From NCBI RefSeq assembly GCF_002632875.1, contig NZ_NJCX01000018.1, forward strand, positions 30,833 to 94,832: 64,000 nt of DNA, read 5' to 3'. A program made the position numbers and the translations under genes. The notes beneath the pieces are model-generated. The model made no database searches, was not told the DNA's origin, and saw only the letters and a list, made by a program, of their open reading frames with translations. Shown here one piece after another: positions 1 to 9,630 of the stretch; the first letter of the stretch is position 1, and every line of letters begins with the position of its first letter. This DNA comes from Xenorhabdus kozodoii. Lineage in GTDB: Bacteria; Pseudomonadota; Gammaproteobacteria; Enterobacterales; Enterobacteriaceae.

Positions 1-267
1 AATACGTTCAAACTCCTCAGGATCTCCCCAGGGGGAGGATTTTGCAGCACAATGCCAGACGGCATCACAACCTGACATCAGCGATATGGCTTCGTCCACC
101 GTTAACGTTGCCAGTTCAGCACGGCGAAACTCCGCGCCCAATTGAACCAATGACTCCCCCGCTTGCGGGTCACGTCCGGTTGCCACGACTTTCTTGTTAT
201 GCGCTAACAGGTAATCAACCGCATTACGTCCCAGACCGCTTGTCGCTCCAGTTACAAGAATTTTCAT
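1..267 (-). CDS. NAD(P)-dependent epimerase/dehydrogenase, OleD-like (partial, 3' end outside window)
   Basis: Only the first 89 codons are inside the window. The protein begins MKILVTGATSGLG, the glycine-rich TGxxxxxG dinucleotide-binding motif of extended short-chain dehydrogenases, and later has WHCAAKSSPWG, which resembles the HxAAKxxxWG segment I recall from 3-beta-hydroxysteroid dehydrogenase/OleD proteins. Its ATG overlaps the stop of the upstream ketosynthase gene by 4 bp (ATGA), so the two are translationally coupled. By analogy with OleD it would reduce a beta-keto product made by the ketosynthase. The substrate cannot be read from the sequence. Family assignment is good; OleD orthology is inference. 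Confidence 0.75.
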   Translation of the reverse strand, partial: MKILVTGATSGLGRNAVDYLLAHNKKVVATGRDPQAGESLVQLGAEFRRAELATLTVDEAISLMSGCDAVWHCAAKSSPWGDPEEFERI

Positions 268-1262
268 GGCCTTAAAATCATCTCACTTAATGAAAGCCCG
301 GCCGCTGTACCCAGTAACATCACATAATCACGACCATAATAGCGATCGGTAATGATGGCTTCATGCAGTGCACTGGGAATGGATGCCGCGACCTGATTAC
401 CGCGATGACGATAGATATTCACAAATCGGTCATTCTTGATATTTAATCGCTTGAGAATATGTTTCAATCCCAAATGGCTCGCCTGATGGGGGATCACGGT
501 ATCAATATCAGACATTTTAAGATTGGCGCTGGCTAATACGCGCGCGTTAAATGCTTCAATCAATGAAGCCGTCAGTTTAAACAGCGGCTTACCCTGCATC
601 TGAAACAGGAAGTCACTCTCTTCCATCCCGGTACGCAGATTTTTGCGCGTCCCACCTGCCCGGATCTCACATAATGCGAGGCCTTCTGGGTAGGTTTCAT
701 GTTTGTGGGTCACAATGCCGCTTTGCCCATCCCCCCTTTCAACAATCATACAAGCCGCCCCATCACCAAAAATCAGTGAAGATTCTTGATGCGACCAGTC
801 AATCCCACGGGAAGCCATCTCTGCGGAGACAATGGCAATACGCCGATATCGTCGGGTTGCCAACAATCCTCCCGCAACATCCAAGGCAGAGATAAAGCTC
901 ACACAGCTTGCATTAATGTCAAAACAGGCAGTCCCTGCTGTTAATCGGCTCGCTTTTAAAATATGTGCGGCAGAATAAGGTAGGGCTTGGATCGGGACGG
1001 CGGAAGCAGAAATCAGCAGGTCAATGGAATCGGGTGAGATTTGGTGGGTTTCTAGCGTATTATGCAATGCATCTGTGGCCAATTTAGTTGGGGGAGTTTC
1101 ATAATCAGCATGATAGCGATACTCTATACCTGAATGTTTTTCTACAAAACCATTCGGTTTATTTAACTTCAGGTCTAAATCGGACGAATACACTTTTTTT
1201 TCTGGTAAAGCAATACCAGATGCAATGATCTTTAATGGGATCAATTCATTTGCGTTTTTCAT
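264..1262 (-). CDS. Ketoacyl-ACP synthase III family protein (OleA/FabH-like condensing enzyme)
   Basis: A 332-residue thiolase-fold condensing enzyme. The Cys-His-Asn triad of the KAS III family is visible: Cys120 in FDINASCVSF, His259 in IPHQASHLGL and Asn289 in YRHRGNQVAAS. GDGAA (167-171) and the C-terminal GTAAGLS also fit the family. Housekeeping FabH usually sits with other fab genes. Here the partner is an NAD-dependent reductase with a 4-bp overlap, an arrangement seen in secondary lipid or olefin pathways, where OleA condenses two acyl groups head to head and OleD reduces the product. Start is ATG at 1262. Alternatives are a specialised FabH or a synthase for a small secondary metabolite. 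Confidence 0.8.
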   Translation of the reverse strand: MKNANELIPLKIIASGIALPEKKVYSSDLDLKLNKPNGFVEKHSGIEYRYHADYETPPTKLATDALHNTLETHQISPDSIDLLISASAVPIQALPYSAAHILKASRLTAGTACFDINASCVSFISALDVAGGLLATRRYRRIAIVSAEMASRGIDWSHQESSLIFGDGAACMIVERGDGQSGIVTHKHETYPEGLALCEIRAGGTRKNLRTGMEESDFLFQMQGKPLFKLTASLIEAFNARVLASANLKMSDIDTVIPHQASHLGLKHILKRLNIKNDRFVNIYRHRGNQVAASIPSALHEAIITDRYYGRDYVMLLGTAAGLSLSEMILRP

Positions 1263-1762
1263 TTTATGATGACTTCCAGATGTTAGTTTTTTGTTTAATT
1301 TTATTTTCAGAATATAAAATGAATTCTGAGTAGGGTAAGCATTAAATGAGTATTTATCAGATAGCCGATTAAACAGGAAGTCTATATTTATGATACATCA
1401 CATTACTAAATTGAAATACCGAATACAGGGATATGATAAATAAAAAGTTTTCCAAATTTATCATTTCGATATCATGAAATTTTTTTAATCCAGGAAACCT
1501 GTCATGAGATTTAATCATAGAGCTTGTTGTATCGATGTAACATAAAGGTCAATTTTGGTTTACCAATAAATCAACTTGATTTGATTATTGATAAATAATC
1601 ATTTGGAGTTTTTATTTCATTATAGAATTATATGAATATTGTAGGAGACGTTTTTACTCCTCGCTCTTCGAGGAATAAGGGCTGTTCATAAATATCAGTG
1701 TCTCATTATTATGGAAAGGTATTCACTTAAGTTTTTAAAAAAATCATCAATTATGCAATATA

Positions 1763-1867
1763 TATACCAGTCGCCTTTCAAGATGCGTCTTATATCTCCC
1801 CGTGTAGCGGGGAGATATAAGCACTCTCATTGGCTTGCAAACTGCAACTTGAAGTTGGATTGGTATA
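1763..1867 (-). repeat. 105-bp palindromic element, copy A (inverted relative to copies B and C)
   Basis: The element starts TATACC and ends GGTATA. It contains a strong central hairpin, TTATATCTCCCC then a short loop then GGGGAGATATAA, next to a CAAGATGCGTCTTATA arm. Copies of the same 105-bp length lie at 30970-31074 and 58397-58501. It has short terminal inverted repeats, no coding capacity and lies only between genes, which suggests a MITE-like or REP-like genome-specific repeat. Confidence 0.85.
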
Positions 1868-1949
1868 TCTTGTAAAAAGATCGATATTATTTTTATGAAT
1901 AAAACAGGATTTATTCGGATAAATGAAGTGACTGTTTTTTTCAGCCATA

Positions 1950-1977
1950 TATACCAATCTAACTTCAATTGCAAAAC
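1950..1977 (+). repeat. Half copy of the 105-bp palindromic element
   Basis: TATACCAATCTAACTTCAA followed by TTGCAAAAC matches the left arm of copy C at 58397, except for an internal shortening, and then stops. It lies 83 bp from complete copy A. It could be a decayed element or a product of incomplete rearrangement. Confidence 0.6.
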
Positions 1978-2077
1978 AACCCATTTTACGTCCCCAGAAC
2001 AAAGACTATTATCCGTTGGAAAGTTTTATTGCCTGGCATCGCAAACAGGTTTTTAAGGAATAATCGCCAGAGCGATT

Positions 2078-2103
2078 AAAAAGGGGAAGCCCAGGCTTCC
2101 CCC
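2078..2103 (-). terminator. Rho-independent terminator of potD
   Basis: On the minus strand a GGGGAAGCC / GGCTTCCCC stem with a 2-nt loop is followed directly by TTTTT. It begins 21 bp after the potD stop codon. Confidence 0.9.
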
Positions 2104-2124
2104 ATCATTCAATGTGATTTCAGA

Positions 2125-3189
2125 TCACTGGCTGGCTTTTAGTTTTTGGAAGTACTCTTCGTACAGGATATTGGCATTGCCAACATCACTCTGCCATTCG
2201 CCCTTCTTGATCACGGCGGCATCGGGATACAGGGACTTGTCTTCTGTCATGGATTTCGGCAGTAATTTTTTCGCTGCCAAATTCGGGGTTGGGTAACCAA
2301 TTTTTTGGGCAACCTGCGCCGCAATTTCCGGGCGCAACAAGAAATCGATCAGCTTCATCGCACCATCGACATTCTTGGCATTCGCCGGAATAGCCAAGCT
2401 ATCCATCCAGAAAATTCCGCCTTCTTTCGGCCAAATAATCTCAACCGGAGTGCCCGCCTGACGCGCAACATAAGCCGAGCCGTTCCACATCATACCGATA
2501 TCTGTCTCGCCTTCCATAAACGGGTTGGCGGGGTTATCAGAGTTAAATGCCAGAACATTTGGCATCAGTTTTCTCAGTTCCTGATAAGCCGCTTCAATCT
2601 CTTTTGGATCAGTGGTATTGCCGGAATACCCTAATTTCAGCAACGCCATCTGGAAGACTTCACGCGCGTCGTCAGTCAGTACTAAGCTGCTTTTGTACTC
2701 CGGTTTCCAAAGATCCGCCCACGAAGAGAGAGACTTGGGATCAATATTATCGCCATTGACACCAATGGCCGTTGCCCCCCAAATATAGGGGATAGAGTAA
2801 TCGTTGTTCGGGTCAAAAGACTTATGAAGCAGGTTAGGATCAAGATTATGGAAGTTGCTCAATTTACGGGTATCGATTTTTTGCAACATCCCTTCTTTAC
2901 TCATCTTTGAGACAAAGTAAGTGGATGGAACCACTAAATCATAAGCGCCATCTTTATAGGTTTTCAGCTTGGTGTACATGCTCTCATTGGATTCATAGGT
3001 GGAATAAATCACCTTAATCCCAGTCTCTTTAGTGAATTGGTTGAGCAAACCAGGCGGAACGTATTCAGTCCAGTTGTAGAAATACAGCGTCTTGCCATCA
3101 TCAGCGGCAGCGGCATTCACCGAACCCATGCTTATTGCCATCATCCCAGCGGCTAACAGACAGAACCACTTTTTCATGTTGTTTTTCAT
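2125..3189 (-). CDS. potD: Spermidine/putrescine ABC transporter periplasmic binding protein
   Basis: A 354-residue binding protein, against 348 in E. coli PotD. It starts with a Sec signal peptide (MKNNMKKWFCLLAAGMMAIS, cleavage probably after VNA near residue 26) and continues with LYFYNWTEYVPPGLL, the PotD N-terminus. Conserved polyamine-pocket segments include DLVVPSTYFVSKM, NPANPFMEGETDIGMMWNGS and GIFWMDSLAIP. It is the last gene of the pot cluster, but a terminator and a promoter separate it from potC, so binding protein can be made in excess over the membrane components. It delivers spermidine or putrescine to PotBC for ATP-driven import. Confidence 0.97.
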   Translation of the reverse strand: MKNNMKKWFCLLAAGMMAISMGSVNAAAADDGKTLYFYNWTEYVPPGLLNQFTKETGIKVIYSTYESNESMYTKLKTYKDGAYDLVVPSTYFVSKMSKEGMLQKIDTRKLSNFHNLDPNLLHKSFDPNNDYSIPYIWGATAIGVNGDNIDPKSLSSWADLWKPEYKSSLVLTDDAREVFQMALLKLGYSGNTTDPKEIEAAYQELRKLMPNVLAFNSDNPANPFMEGETDIGMMWNGSAYVARQAGTPVEIIWPKEGGIFWMDSLAIPANAKNVDGAMKLIDFLLRPEIAAQVAQKIGYPTPNLAAKKLLPKSMTEDKSLYPDAAVIKKGEWQSDVGNANILYEEYFQKLKASQ

Positions 3190-3263
3190 GTCATGTTTCC
3201 CCTCGCAGTTGGTGCGTTAATATCGTATAGGTTCGGCGTGAACCTATCCCCGAAAAAGGGGCT

Positions 3264-3292
3264 ATTATAAAAGCCGCGTTTTATAGGGTAAA
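3264..3292 (-). promoter_or_regulatory. Probable sigma-70 promoter of potD
   Basis: On the minus strand a -35 box TTTACC (3287-3292) and a perfect -10 box TATAAT (3264-3269) are separated by 17 bp. A CCCC/GGGG hairpin lies in the predicted leader just downstream. The promoter comes right after the potC terminator, consistent with separate transcription of potD. Confidence 0.65.
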
Positions 3293-3311
3293 GCCACTTG
3301 TTACGGTGCAA

Positions 3312-3342
3312 AGAAAAGCGTGGTCAACTCGCAACCACGCTT
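3312..3342 (-). terminator. Intrinsic terminator between potC and potD
   Basis: On the minus strand AAGCGTGGT and ACCACGCTT form a 9-bp stem around a 9-nt loop, followed by TTCTTT. It lies 10 bp after the potC stop, so some transcription of potABC ends before potD. Confidence 0.75.
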
Positions 3343-3351
3343 ACAAGAAGA

Positions 3352-4131
3352 TTAAGACTTACCGATGCGATCACGCATCACAAACTGGCTAATCAGCACC
3401 AACACCAACGACATCAGTAATAAAATCGTGGCTAATGCGTTCACTTCCGGCGAAATTCCCACTTTGACCATCGAATAGATCTTGAGTGGCAAAATTTCAT
3501 AGCTTGGCCCTGTCACAAATGAGGAAACCACCACATCATCCATCGATAGGGTAAAGCTCAGTAACCAGCCCGCCATGACAGCCGGCATTGCCAGCGGCAG
3601 GATGATTTTTCGCAGGATGGTCAATTCACTTGCGCCCAAATCCCGCGCCGCTTCCAGCATCTTAACGTCGAAGTCTTTCAGGCGGGAATACACTGTTATC
3701 ACCACAAACGGCAGGCAGAAAGTGATATGCGAAAACAGCAGTGACCAAAATCCCAGTGAGACACCAAGCAGCATAAACAGCACCAGCAATGAAATTGCCA
3801 TGACGATATCCGGCGACATCATCACGACAAACAGCATCCCACCCACAAATTTTTTGCCACGGAACGAGTAACGATACAGGGCGACCGCCGTCAGGGAACC
3901 AATTAAGGTCGCAAACGAGGCTGACGCGACCGCCATCGTCAGGGAGTGGCCGGCCGCTTGAAGCAGGCTGTCATTAGAGAACAACAAGCTATACCATTCA
4001 GTGGTAAAACCCTGCCAGCTAATGCCAAAGCGTGATTGGTTAAACGAGCTTACCAGCAGGATAATAATCGGGATATACAGGTAAGCGTAGACGGTGGTCA
4101 TGAAGCCACCGCGCAACAGGCGTCCGATCAT
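3352..4131 (-). CDS. potC: Spermidine/putrescine ABC transporter permease PotC
   Basis: A 259-residue inner-membrane permease with about six hydrophobic segments. The [20 protein letters not shown] segment (near residue 160) is the EAA loop that docks on the ATPase PotA. It pairs with PotB to form the channel for polyamines delivered by PotD. Its start overlaps the potB stop by 4 bp. The length is close to that of E. coli PotC. Confidence 0.96.
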   Translation of the reverse strand: MIGRLLRGGFMTTVYAYLYIPIIILLVSSFNQSRFGISWQGFTTEWYSLLFSNDSLLQAAGHSLTMAVASASFATLIGSLTAVALYRYSFRGKKFVGGMLFVVMMSPDIVMAISLLVLFMLLGVSLGFWSLLFSHITFCLPFVVITVYSRLKDFDVKMLEAARDLGASELTILRKIILPLAMPAVMAGWLLSFTLSMDDVVVSSFVTGPSYEILPLKIYSMVKVGISPEVNALATILLLMSLVLVLISQFVMRDRIGKS

Positions 4132-4988
4132 TCCAGTTCCACCTTCTTGTTCAGCAACTTAGCCGCACGATAATAAACCAACAGCATCAACCCCATGACC
4201 AGCGTCAGGCAAATGCTGGTCGCCGCCCCAAACGGCCAGTCACGGATGTTGAGGAATTGGCTCTTGATCACGTTACCGATCAGCAGGTTTTTCGCCCCGC
4301 CCATCAAGTCAGCCACATAGAACAGCCCCATCGCTGGCAGCAATACCAGCAGGCAACCGGCGATAATCCCCGGCATGGTCAGTGGCACAATGATGCGGAT
4401 AAAAGTTTGCAATTTCCCCGCCCCCAAATCGCGCGCCGCTTCCAGACAGGGTTTATCCAGCTTCTCAATACTGGAATAGAGCGGCATCACCATAAATGGC
4501 AGCAAGATGTAGACCAGCCCCAGCACAACCGCTTCGGGGGTATACATGATGCGCAACGGCTTATCGATAATCCCTATCCACAGCAGAAGATCATTCAAAT
4601 ACCCACGGGTACTGAGAAACATCTTCAAGCCATAAATACGAATTAACGAGTTCGTCCAAAACGGTACGATCAACAAAAACAGCATCAGAGGGCGCAGTTT
4701 CTCCGGCATACGAGCCAGGAAAAAAGCGAACGGATAGCCAATCACCAGACAGCACAGCGTCGCGACAATCGCCATATTCAGTGAATGCAGCAGCACTTCG
4801 CCATACAGTGGATCGAACAATCGGGTATAGTTATCCAGCGAGAAGACCATCTGCACTAAATTGGCATCATCACGGGTCAGGAAGCTGGTTCCGATAATCA
4901 TCAGGTTCGGCAAAAAGACGAACAGCATCAGCCAGGATACGATGCCCGTAATGACGATATTCTGGAATAGTTTACGCGTCTTCTTCAT
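4128..4988 (-). CDS. potB: Spermidine/putrescine ABC transporter permease PotB
   Basis: The start chosen is the ATG at 4988 ([10 protein letters not shown]), giving 286 residues, close to E. coli PotB; the frame is open four codons further upstream. Six membrane segments are visible, with the [20 protein letters not shown] docking loop near residue 195. The gene overlaps the end of potA by 17 bp and the start of potC by 4 bp, as in a tightly coupled operon. It is the second permease subunit of the polyamine importer. Confidence 0.96.
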   Translation of the reverse strand: MKKTRKLFQNIVITGIVSWLMLFVFLPNLMIIGTSFLTRDDANLVQMVFSLDNYTRLFDPLYGEVLLHSLNMAIVATLCCLVIGYPFAFFLARMPEKLRPLMLFLLIVPFWTNSLIRIYGLKMFLSTRGYLNDLLLWIGIIDKPLRIMYTPEAVVLGLVYILLPFMVMPLYSSIEKLDKPCLEAARDLGAGKLQTFIRIIVPLTMPGIIAGCLLVLLPAMGLFYVADLMGGAKNLLIGNVIKSQFLNIRDWPFGAATSICLTLVMGLMLLVYYRAAKLLNKKVELE

Positions 4989-6087
4989 CGACCAGCACAA
5001 CCTCCCAGCTTTCTACCCAAGTCACGGCAATCTTCTGGTTCAGGGAGTGATCAACGTCGGGATCGTCTTCGTTGAAGAATTCGCTAACCATGACCATCTT
5101 GCCATTTTCCATTTCGACCACTGAATCCAGCGTCATCCCTTTGTAGTTACGCTCACGGACATAACCAATCAAACCCGATACTTGCTCACCGTTATTGATC
5201 TCTTCCACGCGCAAATCTTCCGGGCGCAGCAACACTTTCAACGTCTGCCCAACCGTCACGGGCAGCGATGTGAAAATATCACACTCGTGGCCTTCAACAT
5301 TGGCGCGTATCCGCTGGTCATCAATACGATGCAGCACTTCGGCATCAAAGATATTGATTTCGCCGATAAAGCGGGCAACAAACAGGTTTTTCGGCTCTTC
5401 ATAGATTTCACGTGGAGAACCATCCTGTTCAATGCGTCCGTCACGCATAACCACGATGCGGTCTGACATGACCAGCGCTTCTTCCTGATCGTGGGTCACA
5501 AAGATAAAAGTGATGCCGAGCTTGCGCTGGAGCGCCTTTAGCTCATTTTGCATCTGTTTGCGTAACTTATAATCGAGTGCGGACAGGGATTCATCCAGCA
5601 GCAAGACTTTCGGTTTATTCACAACCGCACGGGCAATCGCGACACGTTGCTGCTGGCCGCCGGAAAGCTGGGCGGGTTTACGCTGGGCAAACGCTTCAAG
5701 CTGAACCATGCGCAAGGCTTCCTCAACACGCGGGGCAATCTCTTTCTCCGGTGTTTTCTGCATTCGAAGCCCAAAAGCGACATTTTCAAATACGCTCATA
5801 TGGGGGAACAGGGCATAACTTTGGAAGACCGTATTAACGTGACGGTGTTCGGCGGGGATCTCGGTAATATCCTGCCCTTCCAATAAAATTTTGCCGCCGT
5901 CTGAATCTTCTAGCCCTGCAATCAGACGGAGTACTGTGGTTTTGCCACAACCGGATGGCCCAAGGATGGTCAGAAACTCGCCATCATTGATTGTCAGATC
6001 GAGCTGTGAAATAACTTGTTTGCCGTCGAAGCCCTTACTCAAGGCTTTCAACTCAACGAGTGGTGTCAGAGAGGTGTTCTCAGTCAT
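4972..6087 (-). CDS. potA: Spermidine/putrescine ABC transporter ATP-binding protein
   Basis: A 371-residue ABC ATPase. Walker A is GPSGCGKT (43-50), the signature LSGGQQQR begins at 141, Walker B VLLLDE is at 161-166, and the switch histidine is His199. The C-terminal third, with [11 protein letters not shown] and [17 protein letters not shown], is the regulatory TOBE-type domain of PotA. It is the first gene of the potABCD cluster and drives import by hydrolysing ATP at the inner face of the membrane. Confidence 0.97.
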   Translation of the reverse strand: MTENTSLTPLVELKALSKGFDGKQVISQLDLTINDGEFLTILGPSGCGKTTVLRLIAGLEDSDGGKILLEGQDITEIPAEHRHVNTVFQSYALFPHMSVFENVAFGLRMQKTPEKEIAPRVEEALRMVQLEAFAQRKPAQLSGGQQQRVAIARAVVNKPKVLLLDESLSALDYKLRKQMQNELKALQRKLGITFIFVTHDQEEALVMSDRIVVMRDGRIEQDGSPREIYEEPKNLFVARFIGEINIFDAEVLHRIDDQRIRANVEGHECDIFTSLPVTVGQTLKVLLRPEDLRVEEINNGEQVSGLIGYVRERNYKGMTLDSVVEMENGKMVMVSEFFNEDDPDVDHSLNQKIAVTWVESWEVVLVDEEDA

Positions 6088-6421
6088 TTATGCTATCATC
6101 TATCCCTTGGAATAATGCAGATAGAACCGCCACGGGAAAAGACTGTGTCAGCTAGAGGAGGCATCATTTCTCCGCTAAAGCTCAAAGCCAGTGGCGCCGG
6201 TTGAAAATACGAAGCGCGCATAATAAACGCAGACAGCCCAAATTGAAAGCCGAAACAATGACAATATGTCATTTTTTATTACTATTTCACGAAGGGTAAC
6301 AACAATGTTTGATTTTGCGCCTAATTTAATCGCTTGGAAATAATTTACTACCGGATGCTTTTAATCTATTTTATTTTCAATGAGATCCTAACGCGTATTT
6401 CTGTTGGTCAATAACGATTGT
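6088..6421. other. Intergenic region between potA and the CRISPR array
   Basis: This holds the potA upstream region. A perfect dyad, AATGACA-ATA-TGTCATT, lies at 6257-6273 and could be an operator. A 12-codon plus-strand frame at 6305-6343 (MFDFAPNLIAWK) is preceded by GAAGGGTAACAACA, a plausible ribosome-binding site. I do not recognise it; it may be a leader peptide or chance. Nothing else is apparent. Confidence 0.45.
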
Positions 6422-9380
6422 TAGTTTATCCCCATGTGTATGGGGAACACGCTTTACTAAAATCTATCCTTAGATAATTTTCCGGTTTATCCCCATGCAT
6501 ATGGGGAACACTGAGCCAATGCTACAACGGGACATTTTAATTCCGGTTTATCCCCATGCATATGGGGAACACAGGAATCCAATCATTCGGATTATCCCCG
6601 TAATCGGTTTATCCCCATGCATATGGGGAACACCCTCCCTTTCACCGTACCCTCGTGAACGACTCCGGTTTATCCCCATGCATATGGGGAACACTTCAGT
6701 AATAATTTTCTGCGTAGCATGTAAATCGGTTTATCCCCATGCATATGGGGAACACTATTTTTGCTCCTTTCGATATAAGGGAAAGTACGGTTTATCCCCA
6801 TGCATATGGGGAACACCTGACTCGGCTCTAGATGGATAGTCATTGGCCCGGTTTATCCCCATGCATATGGGGAACACAAATCATGCATGAGGCGATGGAG
6901 GAGTTAAGCCGGTTTATCCCCATGCATATGGGGAACACCATCATTGCCCGGCGATATAAATTTCTAACGGCGGTTTATCCCCATGCATATGGGGAACACC
7001 AATATTACAAAAGACAATACCCCTATATCCCCGGTTTATCCCCATGCATATGGGGAACACTTCGAATTGGGCCATCTCCAAGCCCCCAGAATCGGTTTAT
7101 CCCCATGCATATGGGGAACACAAATAGTCAGTTATATCGTTGCGGAACTCGGTCGGTTTATCCCCATGCATATGGGGAACACAAAAAGTAGAACATTAAC
7201 AGCAAGGTGAATAACGGTTTATCCCCATGCATATGGGGAACACGAATGAGACTGAGTGGGCGCGAGAGCGATTAGGCGGTTTATCCCCATGCATATGGGG
7301 AACACTAGCCATTATTTATCTCCTATTATTTTTATAACGGTTTATCCCCATGCATATGGGGAACACGCAAATACGAATCAGTCGGGACGCGTGAACCTCG
7401 GTTTATCCCCATGCATATGGGGAACACTCAGTAGCGGAATGCCATCTTCTGCTCGAATACGGTTTATCCCCATGCATATGGGGAACACCGATGAAATTGA
7501 ACGTGTCAGTACAGACAAAACGGTTTATCCCCATGCATATGGGGAACACAGTAATTGCCATAACGTGTCGTTTACTCCATGCGGTTTATCCCCATGCATA
7601 TGGGGAACACTTTTTATTAACCCGATCACTTTCATACACACCCGGTTTATCCCCATGCATATGGGGAACACTAAAATGATGCGACTGAAATAGCGATTGT
7701 TAACGGTTTATCCCCATGCATATGGGGAACACAAGTTGACCGGTTTGAAGATGCCATTGGTTACCGGTTTATCCCCATGCATATGGGGAACACCCAAGAA
7801 GAAAATGTTCATGGATTAAATTTAACGGTTTATCCCCATGCATATGGGGAACACTACGTGTGCCTTATTTCCCTAAAAATGGAATGCGGTTTATCCCCAT
7901 GCATATGGGGAACACGAAATTACAAATCACACCAGCGGGAATACTGGCGGTTTATCCCCATGCATATGGGGAACACATTGGTGTAGTCATTGTCGCCATA
8001 TTTATTTCCGGTTTATCCCCATGCATATGGGGAACACTACATAAACTGCTATGTCATCGTAATTTTTTTCGGTTTATCCCCATGCATATGGGGAACACAA
8101 CCCCACAGTAGCCGCCAAACACGCTAATACCGGTTTATCCCCATGCATATGGGGAACACCAGGTTAAAACCGCAAAAAATCAGTTGGCAGACGGTTTATC
8201 CCCATGCATATGGGGAACACTCTGCCAAACTCTGAGGGGATGAAGCATCCCACGGTTTATCCCCATGCATATGGGGAACACGCCCCAGACCTGACCGACC
8301 ACATAGTCCGTCCCGGTTTATCCCCATGCATATGGGGAACACGGTCATTGCGAATTGAATAGCCTGTTTTTGAGGCGGTTTATCCCCATGCATATGGGGA
8401 ACACAAATATGTTTTGATACAGAAACCCTGAATAATCGGTTTATCCCCATGCATATGGGGAACACGGTATGCGGATGAGGAAGCTGAACTCAGCATTCGG
8501 TTTATCCCCATGCATATGGGGAACACCTATACATGATTGATGTTGGAGTGAAATATATCGGTTTATCCCCATGCATATGGGGAACACCCAATTCCAGTAT
8601 TAGAATAACCATCGTCACGCGGTTTATCCCCATGCATATGGGGAACACTATTTGGTCATTCTTTAGCCTCTTCTTCATGCCGGTTTATCCCCATGCATAT
8701 GGGGAACACCTCAGTCAAACGCTCTTTGTTGGAGTCCAAATCGGTTTATCCCCATGCATATGGGGAACACGGGCTCATTTTCATCGGACAATATTTTTTT
8801 GACGGTTTATCCCCATGCATATGGGGAACACGAAACCAGATTTTTTCAGTATTTCCAACGATTCGGTTTATCCCCATGCATATGGGGAACACATCCTCAG
8901 ATTGTGACTCTTTAAGTAAATTTTCGGTTTATCCCCATGCATATGGGGAACACCAAAACCATCATCGTTGGGTAAGTTTTCAACACGGTTTATCCCCATG
9001 CATATGGGGAACACATTATCGATTATGCGGATTCAGTCGGCATGGACGGTTTATCCCCATGCATATGGGGAACACATATTCATAATCACCAGTATCCCTA
9101 CATCTTACGGTTTATCCCCATGCATATGGGGAACACAAATTGGCATGCGTCAGTGAGTCGAAAAGTGCCGGTTTATCCCCATGCATATGGGGAACACCGT
9201 TTATCGATGAACGTCACGGGTTGGACTGGCGGTTTATCCCCATGCATATGGGGAACACATAGTTTCATTGTGTTTATCCTCTAATGTTTTCGGTTTATCC
9301 CCATGCATATGGGGAACACGTGTGACTAATGGTTGTTGGATACATAATTACCGGTTTATCCCCATGCATATGGGGAACAC
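6422..9380 (-). CRISPR. Type I-E CRISPR array, 49 repeats and 48 spacers
   Basis: The 29-bp repeat reads CGGTTTAT, CCCCATGCATATGGGG, AACAC on the plus strand. Its reverse complement begins GTGTTCCCC and ends GGGGATAAACCG, the type I-E form with an AUAAACCG 5' handle, so the array is transcribed on the minus strand with the leader at 9381 onward. I walked every unit: the period is 61 bp except after the repeats at 7215 and 8314, where the spacers are 33 nt (7244-7276, 8343-8375). Repeats 2-49 look identical. The leader-distal repeat (6422-6450) differs at four positions (TA for the first CG; TG for CA in the centre). The stem CCCCAT/ATGGGG with loop GCAT is less GC-rich than the E. coli repeat. 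Confidence 0.99.
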
Positions 9381-9630
9381 TCTAACTATATTCTTTTGTT
9401 TTTAAAGAACTTTTTTGGCAGGAAAAACTCTACCACGTTTTCCCCTTAAAAATCACATTATTAACAAATATAAAAACACATATTTTTCAATGTGTTAAAA
9501 AAATAGAAATGTAATCCATTACAATCTACCGAAATTATCCGCACGAAGTATAAAAGAAATACGCGATAACATTGTCGGCAGTGTTACCTCCAACGGCTTA
9601 AACTTTTCCAATCCCCAAACAACAAAAATA
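9381..9630 (-). promoter_or_regulatory. CRISPR leader and cas6e downstream region; cas1-cas2 absent
   Basis: Only 250 bp separate the cas6e stop from the first repeat. The stretch is AT-rich and non-coding. In the canonical type I-E order cas1 and cas2 lie exactly here, so the adaptation genes are missing from the locus. On the minus strand AACACAT / ATGTGTT (9475-9496) followed by a short T tract is a weak terminator candidate for the cas operon. The remaining 90 bp next to the array should hold the pre-crRNA promoter; I could not define its boxes. Confidence 0.6.

Larger units (their letters stand above)
1263..2077. other. Long AT-rich intergenic region with a palindromic element
   Basis: No convincing gene is visible here. 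The stretch carries the upstream region of the ketosynthase gene, a small hairpin with TCCTCG/CGAGGA arms near 1658-1674, one complete 105-bp palindromic element (1763-1867) and a half copy (about 1950-1977). Open frames on the minus strand run through the palindromic element and have no coding character. Confidence 0.6.

Noticed and set aside
1747..2002. Two overlapping minus-strand frames of 70-75 codons
   Set aside because: They run through the palindromic element and its half copy and have no ribosome-binding site or recognisable product.
6495..9284. Many open frames of 60-145 codons encoding repeated MHMGNT, YPHAYGEH and LSPCIWGT motifs
   Set aside because: They are translations of the 29-bp CRISPR repeat in three frames; three 61-bp units make 183 bp, a multiple of three, which keeps frames open.
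9487..9499. Possible IHF site TTTCAATGTGTTA in the CRISPR leader
   Set aside because: One mismatch to the consensus and about 110 bp from the first repeat, too far from the usual leader position to support a claim.
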